DNA from: Paenibacillus sp. PvR098
GTDB taxonomy: Bacteria > Bacillota > Bacilli > Paenibacillales > NBRC-103111
Reading direction: 5' to 3'
DNA length: 64,000 nucleotides
Assembly: GCF_017833255.1 (NCBI RefSeq)
Contig: NZ_JAFIBU010000001.1
Span: 4,231,501-4,295,500, forward strand
The translations under genes and the position numbers were made by a program. The notes under the pieces were generated by a model, which saw nothing but the letters and a program-made list of their open reading frames with translations, was not told the origin of the DNA and did no database searches. Below are positions 25,865 through 34,624 of this stretch, piece after piece. Position 1 is the stretch's first letter. Each line of letters opens with the position of its first letter.

Positions 25865-25901
25865 CGGGGATTGAATAGAAGTGAGTGATAATGGAGAGCA
25901 C

Positions 25902-25948
25902 AAGCTGTGGACGTTCCTTACGAGGAACCGGGTTCACGGCTTTTTTTG
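25902..25948 (+). terminator. resA-like gene terminator
   Basis: AAGCTGTGGAC (25902-25912) pairs with GTTCACGGCTT (25932-25942), with an inner GTTCC/GGAAC stem, then T7. Confidence 0.88.
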
Positions 25949-26025
25949 TTTTCATAAAGGTTTAATAATCATTTAATTGCAAATAATAAAATTTATGGAT
26001 TTTTATAGAATTTAGGTGGTCGGCA

Positions 26026-28230
26026 GTGAAAGCGGCAGGCAGATCAGACTTGTTTAAAGACGGCTTCATCACTTTTGTTACAGCATTCTCTATGATCACA
26101 TACGAGATCGTTTTGTCACGCTTTTTTGCCGTTATCATGGACTATAATTACGTCTTCCTGGTTATATCACTTTGCACGCTTGGGATCGGCATTGGGGGAT
26201 ATATTTCATTTCGTTGGCCGTTGATTGTTCGGAAGATTCAGGAATATGTACTAGGCTTGTATTCATTATTCCTGGCCGGAAGTACCATCCTGATGTATGC
26301 ACTGTCTTTTAAGGGGATTCTCTTTTACTCTGCATGTTCATTTATTCCGTTTTTAGTCGGCGGGACGATGGTTTCTTCTTTAATACAAAAGCGTCAAGAA
26401 CAGGCCGGGTTTATGTATTTTACCGATTTGGCAGGGGCCGGGATCGGGGCTGCCTTAGTCATTCCCCTGATGAATGTATTGAATCCGATCCAGACCATCA
26501 GCTTGATATCCTTTCTGTTGTTTAGCGTCTACTGTTTTGTCCGTTTCGATCAAATGAAAAGTTTCTCGAAGACAGTACATGTCTTATTGTTATTGGCGCT
26601 GACCTACAACTTATTCAGTCCGCTATTCGAACGGATACCGTTTAATGCTTATTTGACGAGCCCACACAATGTGTTCGTAGAGGAAAAAGAAGCGAAGATT
26701 GTATTTTCAAGCTGGGATGCGTTTGCCCGGACCGATGTTTATGATGCGGATGATGACGACTTGCTGTACATCACGATCGACGGCGGGGCTGTTTCACCCA
26801 TTTCAAAATATAGCGGTGAAGCAGGTCAGGTAGATTATTTACGTTCCACAACCGGCTTCCTTGCATTTCAAGATATACCTCGGGACAAGGTGCTGCTCAT
26901 TGGGGCAGGGGGCGGACAGGAGGTTCTTGCAGCCCGTATGCTTGATTATCGCCGGATTGAGGCCGTCGATATTAACAAAGGAAGCTTTGAGGCTGTCAGC
27001 CGTCTATCGGGGTTTTCGGGAGACGTGTTCGGGTTGAGCGGGGTCAGTCCCATTGTATCAGACGGCAGAAATTATATCCGGGAGACGAAGAGCACCTACG
27101 ATCTGATCTATTTATCTCTAGTGAAGAAAAATGAGGAAAGTAGGCTAGGCCTTTCTTTATCCGAAAACTACATGTTTACCCGGGAGGCCGTGGCGGATTA
27201 TATCGATAAATTGAACTCAGGCGGTCGTCTTGGTATATTGCTGCATAATGAGATGGAACTGTACAAAGTTTTGTATGCAGCCGTAAGCTATTTTCGGAAA
27301 GCAGGGGTTCCCGAAGCCGAGATCGGCCAACATATCGCCGTGGTCGGTACATATCAACATTTGGGACATGTGGTTGAAGGGATGGATGGTCATCGAATAA
27401 CAAGGCCGCTGCTGCTGGTCAATAAACAGCCGTTCACCCCATCCAACGCTGCTTCTCTTTTGTCCTCTATAAGGGGAATACAACAAATTCCCATTCATAT
27501 TCCTTATGTGCATGACCGGTTTGAAGCTATGGGCGAATGGATGAATCAAGCGGAGCTGAACCTTGAAGCCAACACGGATGACAAGCCGTTTTTTTACAGC
27601 AAAGGACAAGGGATATCGCCACTGCTTCCGGCATTGCTGATTTCCGTTGTCGGGTTGGCTGCACTGATGGCTCGCAGGGCAAAGCTGTCTATGGGGACGA
27701 CGGTTTATTTTTCCGGTATTGCCTTAGGATTTATGATGATAGAGGTCACTTTGATACAGCATCTGATCCTGCCGCTGGGCCATCCGACGCTTTCTTTTGT
27801 GATCGTACTGGGGACCTTGTTAATCACTGGCGGGATCGGCAGCTATTGCTCGGAACGGTGGTCAATGAACGGAAGCAAGCGTTACCTTCCTTTGCTGCTT
27901 ATTGGAATTCTCGCTTTGGGTGTACAAATAACTATCCGCTGGTTTGAGGCAAGCCAAGTGATGGTCACTCCGGGGCTGCGGATCTTGGGGGCAATATTGC
28001 TGCTTATGCCGCTCGGCTTCTTCATGGGCATGCCGTTCCCGTACGGATTGAAACGAATGGTTAAAGAACAAGTCGCCCTAAGCTGGGCAATCAACGGACT
28101 GATGACGGTGGCGGGCTCGTTATTGGCTGCGATGGTTTCGTATGGCTTAGGGTTCTCTGCCACGATGACTGCCGCAGCGGGTATTTACGTTTTGCTTTAC
28201 ATGGGAAGCAGGTCCATAATTACGACTTGA
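26026..28230 (+). CDS. Spermidine-synthase-like domain fused to multi-pass membrane regions
   Basis: A 734-residue membrane protein. Residues 1-205 hold about six hydrophobic helices. Residues 220-520 form a cytoplasmic aminopropyltransferase/methyltransferase-like fold with the nucleotide-binding motif VLLIGAGGGQEVLAARMLDY near 290 and EAVDINKGSF. Residues 525-730 hold six or seven further helices (LPALLISVVGLAAL, TTVYFSGIALGFMMIEVTLI). This matches bacterial 'fused MFS/spermidine synthase' proteins. No polyamine genes are nearby, and DIIxxD-type catalytic residues are not obvious (YDLIYLSLVKK). The activity is therefore uncertain. Start GTG at 26026 follows TTAGGTGG. Confidence 0.78.
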   Translation: MKAAGRSDLFKDGFITFVTAFSMITYEIVLSRFFAVIMDYNYVFLVISLCTLGIGIGGYISFRWPLIVRKIQEYVLGLYSLFLAGSTILMYALSFKGILFYSACSFIPFLVGGTMVSSLIQKRQEQAGFMYFTDLAGAGIGAALVIPLMNVLNPIQTISLISFLLFSVYCFVRFDQMKSFSKTVHVLLLLALTYNLFSPLFERIPFNAYLTSPHNVFVEEKEAKIVFSSWDAFARTDVYDADDDDLLYITIDGGAVSPISKYSGEAGQVDYLRSTTGFLAFQDIPRDKVLLIGAGGGQEVLAARMLDYRRIEAVDINKGSFEAVSRLSGFSGDVFGLSGVSPIVSDGRNYIRETKSTYDLIYLSLVKKNEESRLGLSLSENYMFTREAVADYIDKLNSGGRLGILLHNEMELYKVLYAAVSYFRKAGVPEAEIGQHIAVVGTYQHLGHVVEGMDGHRITRPLLLVNKQPFTPSNAASLLSSIRGIQQIPIHIPYVHDRFEAMGEWMNQAELNLEANTDDKPFFYSKGQGISPLLPALLISVVGLAALMARRAKLSMGTTVYFSGIALGFMMIEVTLIQHLILPLGHPTLSFVIVLGTLLITGGIGSYCSERWSMNGSKRYLPLLLIGILALGVQITIRWFEASQVMVTPGLRILGAILLLMPLGFFMGMPFPYGLKRMVKEQVALSWAINGLMTVAGSLLAAMVSYGLGFSATMTAAAGIYVLLYMGSRSIITT

Positions 28231-28244
28231 CTGGCTAATGAGCG

Positions 28245-28273
28245 AGGACCGCTTCATCTGAATGCGGTCTTTT
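28245..28273 (+). terminator. Terminator after the speE-like gene
   Basis: GACCGC (28247-28252) pairs with GCGGTC (28264-28269), with TTCA/TGAA extending the stem, then TTTTG. Confidence 0.7.
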
Positions 28274-28334
28274 GTATTCTCCGCTTTAGATTTCATTATG
28301 GTACAATGATATAAAAATGTAAGGGGAGCCCGTC

Positions 28335-28565
28335 ATGGAACAATATCAAACTTTAATTGGAGTCGTCTTGGAGAAGCTGAACCAAACCTACAAGGACCTA
28401 AAGTTTAACTATAAGGGTCTTGATAGTATTTTGAGCAATCATTCGGCGGAAGAGATTTCAAATATCCCTGAGCTTATTACGATAACTGATTTGCGAGATT
28501 CGTATGGCGAGTTCATTCAATGCATGGAGAAACAGTTCCCAGGGATCAAAAGCTGCGACGAGTAG
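28335..28565 (+). CDS. Small hypothetical protein
   Basis: Seventy-six residues, soluble, mostly helical, with acidic bias (EEISNIPELITITDLRDSYGEFIQCMEKQFPG). No family recognised. A good ribosome site AAGGGGAG precedes the ATG by 7 bases and the reading frame stands alone between two transcription units, so it is probably real. Two cysteines occur (IQCM, KSCDE). Confidence 0.65.
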   Translation: MEQYQTLIGVVLEKLNQTYKDLKFNYKGLDSILSNHSAEEISNIPELITITDLRDSYGEFIQCMEKQFPGIKSCDE

Positions 28566-28715
28566 GGAGTTCTTCTTTTCATCAGTGGGGAGAGGCTCCT
28601 TTTTGCGTTCAAAAATTTGAATAATGAAATGGATTTATTTAGGGGAAACTATAGGTAGGCGAGTAGCCGAATACGGTTGATGTTCGCTGGTTCAGCCAAG
28701 GAAGGACGTCACAAT

Positions 28716-29300
28716 ATGAGCTACATATGGGAAAGCTTGATCATACTGTTCGTAGGGTTTGTACTGATCAGGATTGCCGGTAAAAAAACAGTGTCGGAAA
28801 TAACGGGTCTTGAGCTCATTACGCTATTAGCGATGGCATCTGTCATAGGCCACGCGATTTCGGAGGAAGGATTATGGATAACAATCGTGGTTCTGAGTAT
28901 GTTTGCAGGCCTCTTAATCGTTGTCCAGTACCTGGGAGTGAAATTCAATGTGATCGAAAGGTTATTAATGGGCCACGCTACACTCGTAGTTCAAGATGGA
29001 AAAATCATACCCAAAAACTTAAAAAAACTGCGGATGTCGGTAGATCAGCTTGAAGCAAGGCTAAGAGAAAACGGCATCTCCTCCTTCTCTGATATAAAAA
29101 CCGCGACGATTGAAATGAGCGGCCATCTTGGATATGAGCTGATGAAGCATGCTAAACCAGTGACGATGGGAGAATTGGAAAAAGTGTTAGCTCAGCTTCA
29201 TTTGATAAAGCAGCCGAAGAAACAAGCCCAGCCAGCAAATCTATTCCATGAGGTCGTGCATCAGAAGCATCAACAAGAAATTTCACAGGAACTTGAATGA
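28716..29300 (+). CDS. YetF/YcaP-type DUF421 membrane protein
   Basis: Membrane protein of 194 residues. Three N-terminal helices (LIILFVGFVLIRIAGKKTVSEITG, LITLLAMASVIGHAIS, ITIVVLSMFAGLLIVVQYLG) precede a cytoplasmic domain with the family block TLVVQDGKIIPKNLKKLRMSVDQLEARLRENGI and SDIKTATIEMSGHLGYEL. Related YetF proteins affect spore germination or envelope stress in Bacillus. ATG at 28716 is chosen because GGAAGGACG lies upstream; an earlier TTG would add an unrelated leader. The C-terminal tail is Gln/His rich. Confidence 0.88.
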   Translation: MSYIWESLIILFVGFVLIRIAGKKTVSEITGLELITLLAMASVIGHAISEEGLWITIVVLSMFAGLLIVVQYLGVKFNVIERLLMGHATLVVQDGKIIPKNLKKLRMSVDQLEARLRENGISSFSDIKTATIEMSGHLGYELMKHAKPVTMGELEKVLAQLHLIKQPKKQAQPANLFHEVVHQKHQQEISQELE

Positions 29301-29327
29301 CGTCCTTTTAGGGTTGGAGGGGAAATC

Positions 29328-30233
29328 ATGAAGCGATTCATTACTGCCGCATCAGGCATGCTGGTTCTTTGTTCAGTGTTAGCCGCTGCTCCTGTGTCCG
29401 CCGTCCAGCCTTCGTCCTTTCCGAAGCAGGCGACTTTAACGGAGATGACTGAGGTGTATCATTCTCCGGATCTTACCCAGCCTCCGGCTGCTGTTCTGAC
29501 TCGCAGGTCGTGAATATCAAGGGGCTGGAGAGTCAGTGGAAGAGTAAAACGATCAACGGAAATACGCAGCCGAATTTGGTTTCGAGTTTAAACATGATTA
29601 GGGGATAAATGGGTCTTGCTGTCCCAAGATACGTTCTTTGGCGAAGAACAGAAACGGGATACGAGAGTGTTTCTTTCGGGGGAGGAAGTGCTGCTGGACG
29701 CACCTTCCGGCAACCCCAAAACCTACGGAACCGTTTCGGCTCAGACCGTGCATGTCATGGCGGTGTGGGGGAACTATTTGGAAATCGATACTTGGCTGGG
29801 TCCCAAATGGATTCTTCCGAAGCATCCGGTTGTCTTTGATGTGGTAAGAGATCAATACGATCTTCGCCTCCCATCGGCCACACCGATGTATGATATAACC
29901 GATGCGGAGACCAAGCCGGCTGCTGAGCTGTCCCCACAAACCGTGAAAGCTTATGAGAGATCTCAAGACGGATGGTATCTGATCCAGACATGGCTTGGAC
30001 CGAAATGGGTCAATCCTGCCATTAACATCCCCCAAAATACGGTAAAAGAGACGGGGACCGTCAAGCTTTCGAAACAGCGTACCCTTTATCAATACCCAAA
30101 TTCAGAATCCAGAGCCATGGGCGCGCTTGCTCCTCAAACGATTACTTATTTTGAGAAGGCGGACGGCTGGGTCCGCATTAAGAGCTGGCTGGGCGATGCT
30201 TGGGTGCTGCCTTCGGTGGAGTCATCCGATTAA
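29328..30233 (+). pseudogene. SH3-like repeat secreted protein, frameshifted
   Basis: Frame 1 (29328-29513) has a signal peptide (MLVLCSVLAAAPVSAV) and the start of an SH3-like unit. A -1 shift near 29505 leads to SQVVNIKGLESQWKSKTINGNTQ. A second shift near 29603 leads to GDKWVLLSQDTFFG and on to 30233. The last part holds repeated units with WGNYLEIDTWLGPKWILP, GWYLIQTWLGPKWVNP and GWVRIKSWLGDAWVLP, each preceded by a SAQTV/SPQTV/APQTI strand. Intact, it would be an exported wall-associated protein of four such repeats. Two frameshifts suggest inactivation. Confidence 0.75.
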
Positions 30234-30274
30234 AAAAACTTCACAAAAATTAACCCGGTTTCATTATAAGGAGA

Positions 30275-30385
30275 TTGGCCTTAGAGCAATTTGAAACGGG
30301 CAGCGCAGGCTTTCGGGAATATCCTCTGGCTCCGGGTGTCGGTTATTTCCTGAAGGGGATGCATCCGAACTCAGGCCGGATTTAA
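30275..30385 (+). CDS. Very short open frame, doubtful
   Basis: Thirty-six codons (LALEQFETGSAGFREYPLAPGVGYFLKG...) with protein-like composition, behind AAGGAGA that is too close to the TTG. It may be a gene relic. The 354 bases between 30233 and 30587 otherwise hold only a terminator and the TetR operator region. Confidence 0.25.
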   Translation: MALEQFETGSAGFREYPLAPGVGYFLKGMHPNSGRI

Positions 30386-30412
30386 GATTAAATAATGTAC
30401 GGCTTTAATATA

Positions 30413-30455
30413 AGGACAGCGATGCTTTACACAAGCGTGGTTGTCCTGTTTTTTT
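30413..30455 (+). terminator. Terminator upstream of tetR
   Basis: AGGACAGCGATGCTT (30413-30427) pairs with AAGCGTGGTTGTCCT (30433-30447) over 14 of 15 positions including G-T pairs, then G and T7. Confidence 0.88.
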
Positions 30456-30524
30456 ATGGCTCATCATCGATCTCTATGCATTCGTTTACGCAAGCTGCTT
30501 GACGACTGGAAATTTTTATGCCAA

Positions 30525-30555
30525 TGTTAACAGTGTAAACATTAACGGTGTTAAT
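30525..30555 (+). promoter_or_regulatory. Candidate TetR operator before tetR
   Basis: TGTTAACAGTGTAAAC (30525-30540) and ATTAACGGTGTTAAT (30541-30555) are adjacent related palindrome-like sites. TTRACGGTGTTAAT recurs at 31210, before the next gene, so both promoters are probably controlled by this regulator. Confidence 0.55.
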
Positions 30556-30586
30556 GCGCGAACTTTTTACAGAAAGGAATGGGTTT

Positions 30587-31192
30587 ATGGATCCCAAGGA
30601 AGCATTGGGCAGAACAACCATCAGCAAAAAAGATATTCTTGTTGCTGCCACCGACTTATTTTTAAATGATGGATACGAGAATGTGTCCATGAGGAAAATC
30701 GCAGGTAAAATAGGATGCTCGCCAACCAATCTGTATAACCATTTTACTAATAAAGAAGAAATTTTATTGTTTTTACTGCAGGACGGGTATTCTATTTTCT
30801 TAACGTATTTGATAGAAGCCAGAAATTTGCATAAAGATGAAGGAGTCTTAGTGAAGCTTAAAGCTGCGATGAGAGCTTACCTTCAATTCGGACTCGACAA
30901 TCCCGGTTATTATAAGCTGATGTTTATCGAGAATATGGAGCATTACGATCAAATCATAACGGGAGAGAGTGACCGGATGAAAGGGTTCAACGTATTGGTC
31001 GAGCTGATTCATGAAGCGGTCTCTTTGGGGGTCATTTCAAACTATGGTGAGATAGTGACAAGCCAATCGGTATGGGCTGCGCTTCATGGGCTGACTTCAT
31101 TATTCATTATGTTTCCAACCTTTGACTGGAAAGACCGCGATGCTTTGATGGATTTTCATATAGATACTTATTTGAAAGGGCTGCAGAACTAA
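30587..31192 (+). CDS. TetR/AcrR-family repressor
   Basis: Regulator of 201 residues. The HTH lies near 20-65 (ISKKDILVAATDLFLNDGYENVSMRKIAGKIGCSPTNLYNHFTNKEEIL), typical of TetR. The C-terminal half is an all-helical ligand-binding domain with a TetR_C-like pattern (YYKLMFIENMEHYDQIITGESDRMKGF). ATG at 30587 is preferred over the frame extension because GAAAGGAATGGG precedes it. Adjacent to the epimerase gene in the same direction, and candidate operators lie before both. Confidence 0.9.
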   Translation: MDPKEALGRTTISKKDILVAATDLFLNDGYENVSMRKIAGKIGCSPTNLYNHFTNKEEILLFLLQDGYSIFLTYLIEARNLHKDEGVLVKLKAAMRAYLQFGLDNPGYYKLMFIENMEHYDQIITGESDRMKGFNVLVELIHEAVSLGVISNYGEIVTSQSVWAALHGLTSLFIMFPTFDWKDRDALMDFHIDTYLKGLQN

Positions 31193-31209
31193 ATTTTTTT
31201 AGCAGTTGG

Positions 31210-31223
31210 TTGACGGTGTTAAT
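31210..31223 (+). promoter_or_regulatory. Second TetR operator copy
   Basis: TTGACGGTGTTAAT shares 13 of 14 bases with TTAACGGTGTTAAT at 30542-30555. It lies 28 bases before the epimerase start. Confidence 0.5.
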
Positions 31224-31250
31224 ATACTAATTTGTTAGGGAGGATGTCAT

Positions 31251-32195
31251 ATGAAAAAAGGAATGCATGTTATTTTTGGAGCCGGTCCTTTAGGCAGAGC
31301 TGTCATGGAAGAGTTGGTTCATCAAGGCTGCAGCGTACGCATGGTCCATAGGAGCGGGACAGCGGAGGTACCGCCGGAAGTTGAGCTGGTCCCCGGTGAT
31401 GCAAGTGAGGCCGATCAAGTGATGCGTATTAGTAAGGATGCGGATGTAGTCTATAATTGTACGGGTCTTCCGTACCCGATGTGGAATCACCTCCCTCAGA
31501 TCATGAACGGGTTGATTGACGGGGTAAGCCGGACGAATGCTATTCTAGTTTATGGTGACAATCTATATGCTTATGGCCCTGTTGAAGGGAAGGTGAGCGA
31601 GAGCAGTCCTTACCATCCGGTTGGCCGAAAAACAGCGGTTAGAGCACAAGCAGCGAATATGCTGATGAATGCTCACAGACAAGGTAAGATACGAGCGGCT
31701 ATCGGGAGGGGACCAAGCTTTTATGGACCCGGAGTAACATTATCGGTACTAGGCTCCGGAATATTCGACAACCTAATCGCTAATCAACCGATGGATGCTC
31801 TAGGCAATATCGATGCGCCCCACTCGTTAATTTATATTAAGGATTTTGCCCGCGGTCTCGTGACGCTCGGAGCCATGGATAAAGCATTAGGAGAGATATG
31901 GCATGTTCCCTGTGATCGAACGACTAATGTAAGAGAGCTTACTCAGATGATCGCCACTCAATTGGAGAAAATGCCCAGGTATAGAATCGCGAACAAGTTT
32001 ATCCTTACCCTTTTGAGTATGTTTAATCCGACGATGAGAGAGTTTCAAGAGATTTTTTATCAATATCAGCGGCCTTTCATTATGGATGACAGCAAATTTA
32101 GAAATGCATTCGACTTCAAAGTGACTTCGCACGATGAAGCGATTCGGATGACATTGTTTTGGTATATGAAGGGGAAGAAGCCGGTTGAATTCTAA
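31251..32195 (+). CDS. NAD-dependent epimerase/dehydratase family protein
   Basis: Extended short-chain dehydrogenase-like protein of 314 residues. The Rossmann dinucleotide motif is VIFGAGPLGRAVMEEL (about 9-24), followed by VELVPGDASEADQVMRISKDADVVYNCTG. The catalytic Tyr region is atypical: ILVYGDNLYAYGPVEG then SPYHPVGRKTAVRAQ, so the usual YxxxK may be replaced by YHPVGRK. Relatives with this pattern are uncharacterised 'NAD-dependent epimerase' proteins. GGGAGGATG precedes the ATG. It is likely repressed by the TetR protein, and its substrate is unknown. Confidence 0.82.
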   Translation: MKKGMHVIFGAGPLGRAVMEELVHQGCSVRMVHRSGTAEVPPEVELVPGDASEADQVMRISKDADVVYNCTGLPYPMWNHLPQIMNGLIDGVSRTNAILVYGDNLYAYGPVEGKVSESSPYHPVGRKTAVRAQAANMLMNAHRQGKIRAAIGRGPSFYGPGVTLSVLGSGIFDNLIANQPMDALGNIDAPHSLIYIKDFARGLVTLGAMDKALGEIWHVPCDRTTNVRELTQMIATQLEKMPRYRIANKFILTLLSMFNPTMREFQEIFYQYQRPFIMDDSKFRNAFDFKVTSHDEAIRMTLFWYMKGKKPVEF

Positions 32196-32252
32196 TTGGA
32201 TAAAGATCGCGGGCTAGAAAGAAGCTTGAACGCTCGGGCTGTTTTTTTGATG

Positions 32253-32272
32253 CATCTATTATATAATAGATG
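32253..32272. promoter_or_regulatory. 20-bp perfect palindrome, candidate ytoI operator
   Basis: CATCTATTATATAATAGATG is a perfect palindrome 41 bases before the ytoI-like start. It contains TATAAT, so it overlaps the probable -10. YtoI has its own HTH domain, so autoregulation is a reasonable inference. Confidence 0.6.
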
Positions 32273-32312
32273 AAAAACAGAATGTTACAGTTTGCACGGG
32301 GGTGTTTCGAGC

Positions 32313-33650
32313 ATGAGCTCCGAGTCGCAGGATCTGCTCACCAAGCATGAGCAGATCATCAGATATATTACCGAGCTGAGCGTGGGTACGCGCATTTCGG
32401 TTCGCAAAATCGCCCAGACGCTTGAAGTGAGTGAGGGGACCGCGTATCGTGCCATCAAGGAGGCGGAGAACCAGGGGCTTGTCAGTACGAAGGAGCGCAC
32501 GGGAACCGTCAGGGTAGATCGGAAGCAGCGGCAAAATATCGACAAGCTGACCTTTGCCGAAGTCGTGAACATGGTGGACGGCGAAGTCCTGGGAGGTTCC
32601 GGGGGACTGGAGAAGACGCTCCACAAGTTTGTGATCGGCGCTATGCAGCAGGATGCGATGATGCGCTACATCGAGCCTGGGAGCCTGCTGCTTGTCGGCA
32701 ACCGCAACAAGGCTCATATGTGCGCTTTGGAGCAGGGCGCCGGGGTGCTCATTACCGGCGGATTCGATACGGCTCTTGAGGTGAAACGGCTTGCTGATGA
32801 GCTGGAATTGCCGCTCATCAGCAGCAGCTACGATACGTTTACGGTAGCAACGATGATCAACCGTGCGATCTACGACCGGTTGATAAAGAAAAAAATTATG
32901 CTGGTGGAGGATATTATCCGTACAGACGCCCCTGTTAGCAGCTTGCGCAGCTACAACACGGTCGCTGATATGGAAAAGCTCATGGAGGAGACAGGGCACA
33001 ATCGTTTTCCGGTGGTAGATGAATGGAACCGTCCGATCGGCATCGTGACGACGAAGGATGTGGTCGGCGCAAACCCCAGCCAGACGGTGGACCGCCTCAT
33101 GACCCGCAATCCCATCACGATCCATCCGCAAGCCTCTGTCGCCTCTGCTGCGCATATCATGGTATGGGAAGGCATCGAGCTCCTGCCGGTTATCGATACA
33201 AACCGCAAAATGACAGGGGTCATCAGCCGTCAGGAAGTGTTAAAGGCGATGCAGTATATTCAGATGCAGCCGCAAAACGGAGAAACATTCGAGGATTTGA
33301 TTTGGTCGGGATTCGAAGAGCGAAGAAATGAAGAGGGAAGGCTCTATTTTCGCGGGATGATCACGGCGCAGATGACGAATCATCTGGGAACCGTTTCTGA
33401 GGGTGTGCTGACAACAATCATGACCCAGGTAGCCTATCGAACTGCCAAGGAGCATAAGAAAGGGGATCTCATTCTGGATAATTTCTCCGGTTATTTTCTG
33501 AAGCCGGTGCAAATCGACAGTGTCATTGAGATTATGCCTACGGTCATTGAAGTAAGCCGGCGTTTTTGCAAGATCGATATCGAGATTTTTCACAGCGGCG
33601 CCCGTGTGGCCAAAGCCATGCTAACCGCCCGCGTCATCGACCAATCTTAG
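32313..33650 (+). CDS. YtoI-like regulator (HTH-DRTGG-CBS-hotdog)
   Basis: Multidomain protein of 445 residues. Order: winged HTH near 8-60 (IRYITELSVGTRISVRKIAQTLEVSEGTAYRAIKEAE), DRTGG-type domain near 75-185, two CBS repeats near 190-310 and a C-terminal hot-dog/thioesterase-like domain near 330-445 (YFRGMITAQMTNHLGTVSEGVLTTIMTQVAYRTAKE). In the CBS repeats, RFPVVDEWNRPIGIVTTKDVV and LLPVIDTNRKMTGVISRQEVL are clear. The combination is that of Bacillus YtoI. CBS pairs usually bind adenine nucleotides and the hot-dog domain may bind an acyl ligand. ATG at 32313 follows GGGGGTG. Function not established. Confidence 0.9.
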   Translation: MSSESQDLLTKHEQIIRYITELSVGTRISVRKIAQTLEVSEGTAYRAIKEAENQGLVSTKERTGTVRVDRKQRQNIDKLTFAEVVNMVDGEVLGGSGGLEKTLHKFVIGAMQQDAMMRYIEPGSLLLVGNRNKAHMCALEQGAGVLITGGFDTALEVKRLADELELPLISSSYDTFTVATMINRAIYDRLIKKKIMLVEDIIRTDAPVSSLRSYNTVADMEKLMEETGHNRFPVVDEWNRPIGIVTTKDVVGANPSQTVDRLMTRNPITIHPQASVASAAHIMVWEGIELLPVIDTNRKMTGVISRQEVLKAMQYIQMQPQNGETFEDLIWSGFEERRNEEGRLYFRGMITAQMTNHLGTVSEGVLTTIMTQVAYRTAKEHKKGDLILDNFSGYFLKPVQIDSVIEIMPTVIEVSRRFCKIDIEIFHSGARVAKAMLTARVIDQS

Positions 33651-33688
33651 ATCATCTGTCGGGAGCGGATGAACGCAGGTACAAAAAA

Positions 33689-33720
33689 AATCTGGCGGGA
33701 AATTCACCGCCAGATTCTTT
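33689..33720. terminator. Bidirectional terminator between ytoI and ybjQ
   Basis: AATCTGGCGG (33689-33698) pairs with CCGCCAGATT (33707-33716). A-run on the left gives a T-run for the minus strand. Confidence 0.9.
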
Positions 33721-33723
33721 GCG

Positions 33724-34038
33724 CTACTCTGTATACACTGCGGTTCCGCTGACCGCTACCATTAACATACCTTCCCGAACGACCTCGTAGTCTACGTCGA
33801 TGCCTACGACGGCATTTGCGCCCATACGTATGGCCTGGGATTTCATTTCTTCAATCGCAATATCGCGAGCTTCCTTCAGCTTGCTTTCGTAGGCTCCGGA
33901 ACGGCCGCCGACAATATCGGTGATAGAGGCGAACAGATCGCGCATGATATTGGCCCCCATAATGGCTTCCCCGTTGACTAACCCAAGATAACGAACAATT
34001 GTTTGGCCTTCAATGCTGTTCGTGGTTGTTACAATCAT
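33724..34038 (-). CDS. YbjQ-family (DUF74) heavy-metal-binding-like protein
   Basis: Small oligomeric protein of 104 residues. The family patterns [57 protein letters not shown] and [14 protein letters not shown] are all present, the PF01906 YbjQ fold. Despite the family name no Cys or His cluster exists here, so metal binding is doubtful. The ATG follows AAAGGAGATG. The role of this widespread family is unknown. Confidence 0.9.
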   Translation of the reverse strand: MIVTTTNSIEGQTIVRYLGLVNGEAIMGANIMRDLFASITDIVGGRSGAYESKLKEARDIAIEEMKSQAIRMGANAVVGIDVDYEVVREGMLMVAVSGTAVYTE

Positions 34039-34122
34039 GGGAACATCTCCTTTAATAAGGTATACTGCATATATGGTATACGTTAATTAATGGAAAAAGA
34101 TTCAAGGGAAGCGAATGACGGC

Positions 34123-34569
34123 TTATCCAAGTTGATTTAACTGATCTAAAATATTCGTAATTTGCCCGATGGTCTCCAGCAAGCCGGAGTTTTGCAGCAT
34201 CTGCGGATCCCATACTCCCGTTTGTATTTGCTGTATGGTGTCGTTGATTCCTTGTTGCAGGGTGTCATTGTAAGTAACTAGCTTTTCATGAATTTGCTGA
34301 GCGATCTTAGGCGGCTCGATGCCGTTGAAATCCTGGATGCGCTGCTTCATGTCATCCAGCTTCTGCAATAATTGCGCTCGTGCCTCTGGATCGGTTAAGA
34401 TTTGCTCAGATAGAGCAGTGATGTCTTCGGCGAACGCGCTGGCTTCATTGATATAGGTGGTCGCTTGGTTGACATAATTGAGAGATTGATTGACTTCGTT
34501 CAAAACTCCGCAACCGGACAACAGCATCGCAAGCAGGATAACCAATACAGTCATTCTTTTTTTCCACAT
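34123..34569 (-). CDS. DUF6376-like lipoprotein under a yybP-ykoY-type leader
   Basis: Lipoprotein of 148 residues. The signal ends in the lipobox MLLSGC (Cys about 20), and the mature part is almost entirely helical (LDDMKQRIQDFNGIEPPKIAQQIHEKLVTYNDTLQQGINDTIQQIQTG). It matches the DUF6376 family of Bacilli. GAAGGGGGAATAAACC precedes the ATG. The 5' leader contains a manganese-type riboswitch with a terminator, so expression should rise with ligand; role unknown. Confidence 0.8.
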   Translation of the reverse strand: MWKKRMTVLVILLAMLLSGCGVLNEVNQSLNYVNQATTYINEASAFAEDITALSEQILTDPEARAQLLQKLDDMKQRIQDFNGIEPPKIAQQIHEKLVTYNDTLQQGINDTIQQIQTGVWDPQMLQNSGLLETIGQITNILDQLNQLG

Positions 34570-34624
34570 GGTTTATTCCCCCTTCTTTGTTTCGTGATCG
34601 GGCTGCGGTCTCGCTTAAAGACTA

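Noticed and set aside
32259-33155. 298-codon frame antisense to the ytoI-like gene
   Set aside because: The plus strand encodes a full HTH-CBS-hotdog protein; the antisense product has no recognisable domain and an Arg/His/Asp bias typical of shadows.
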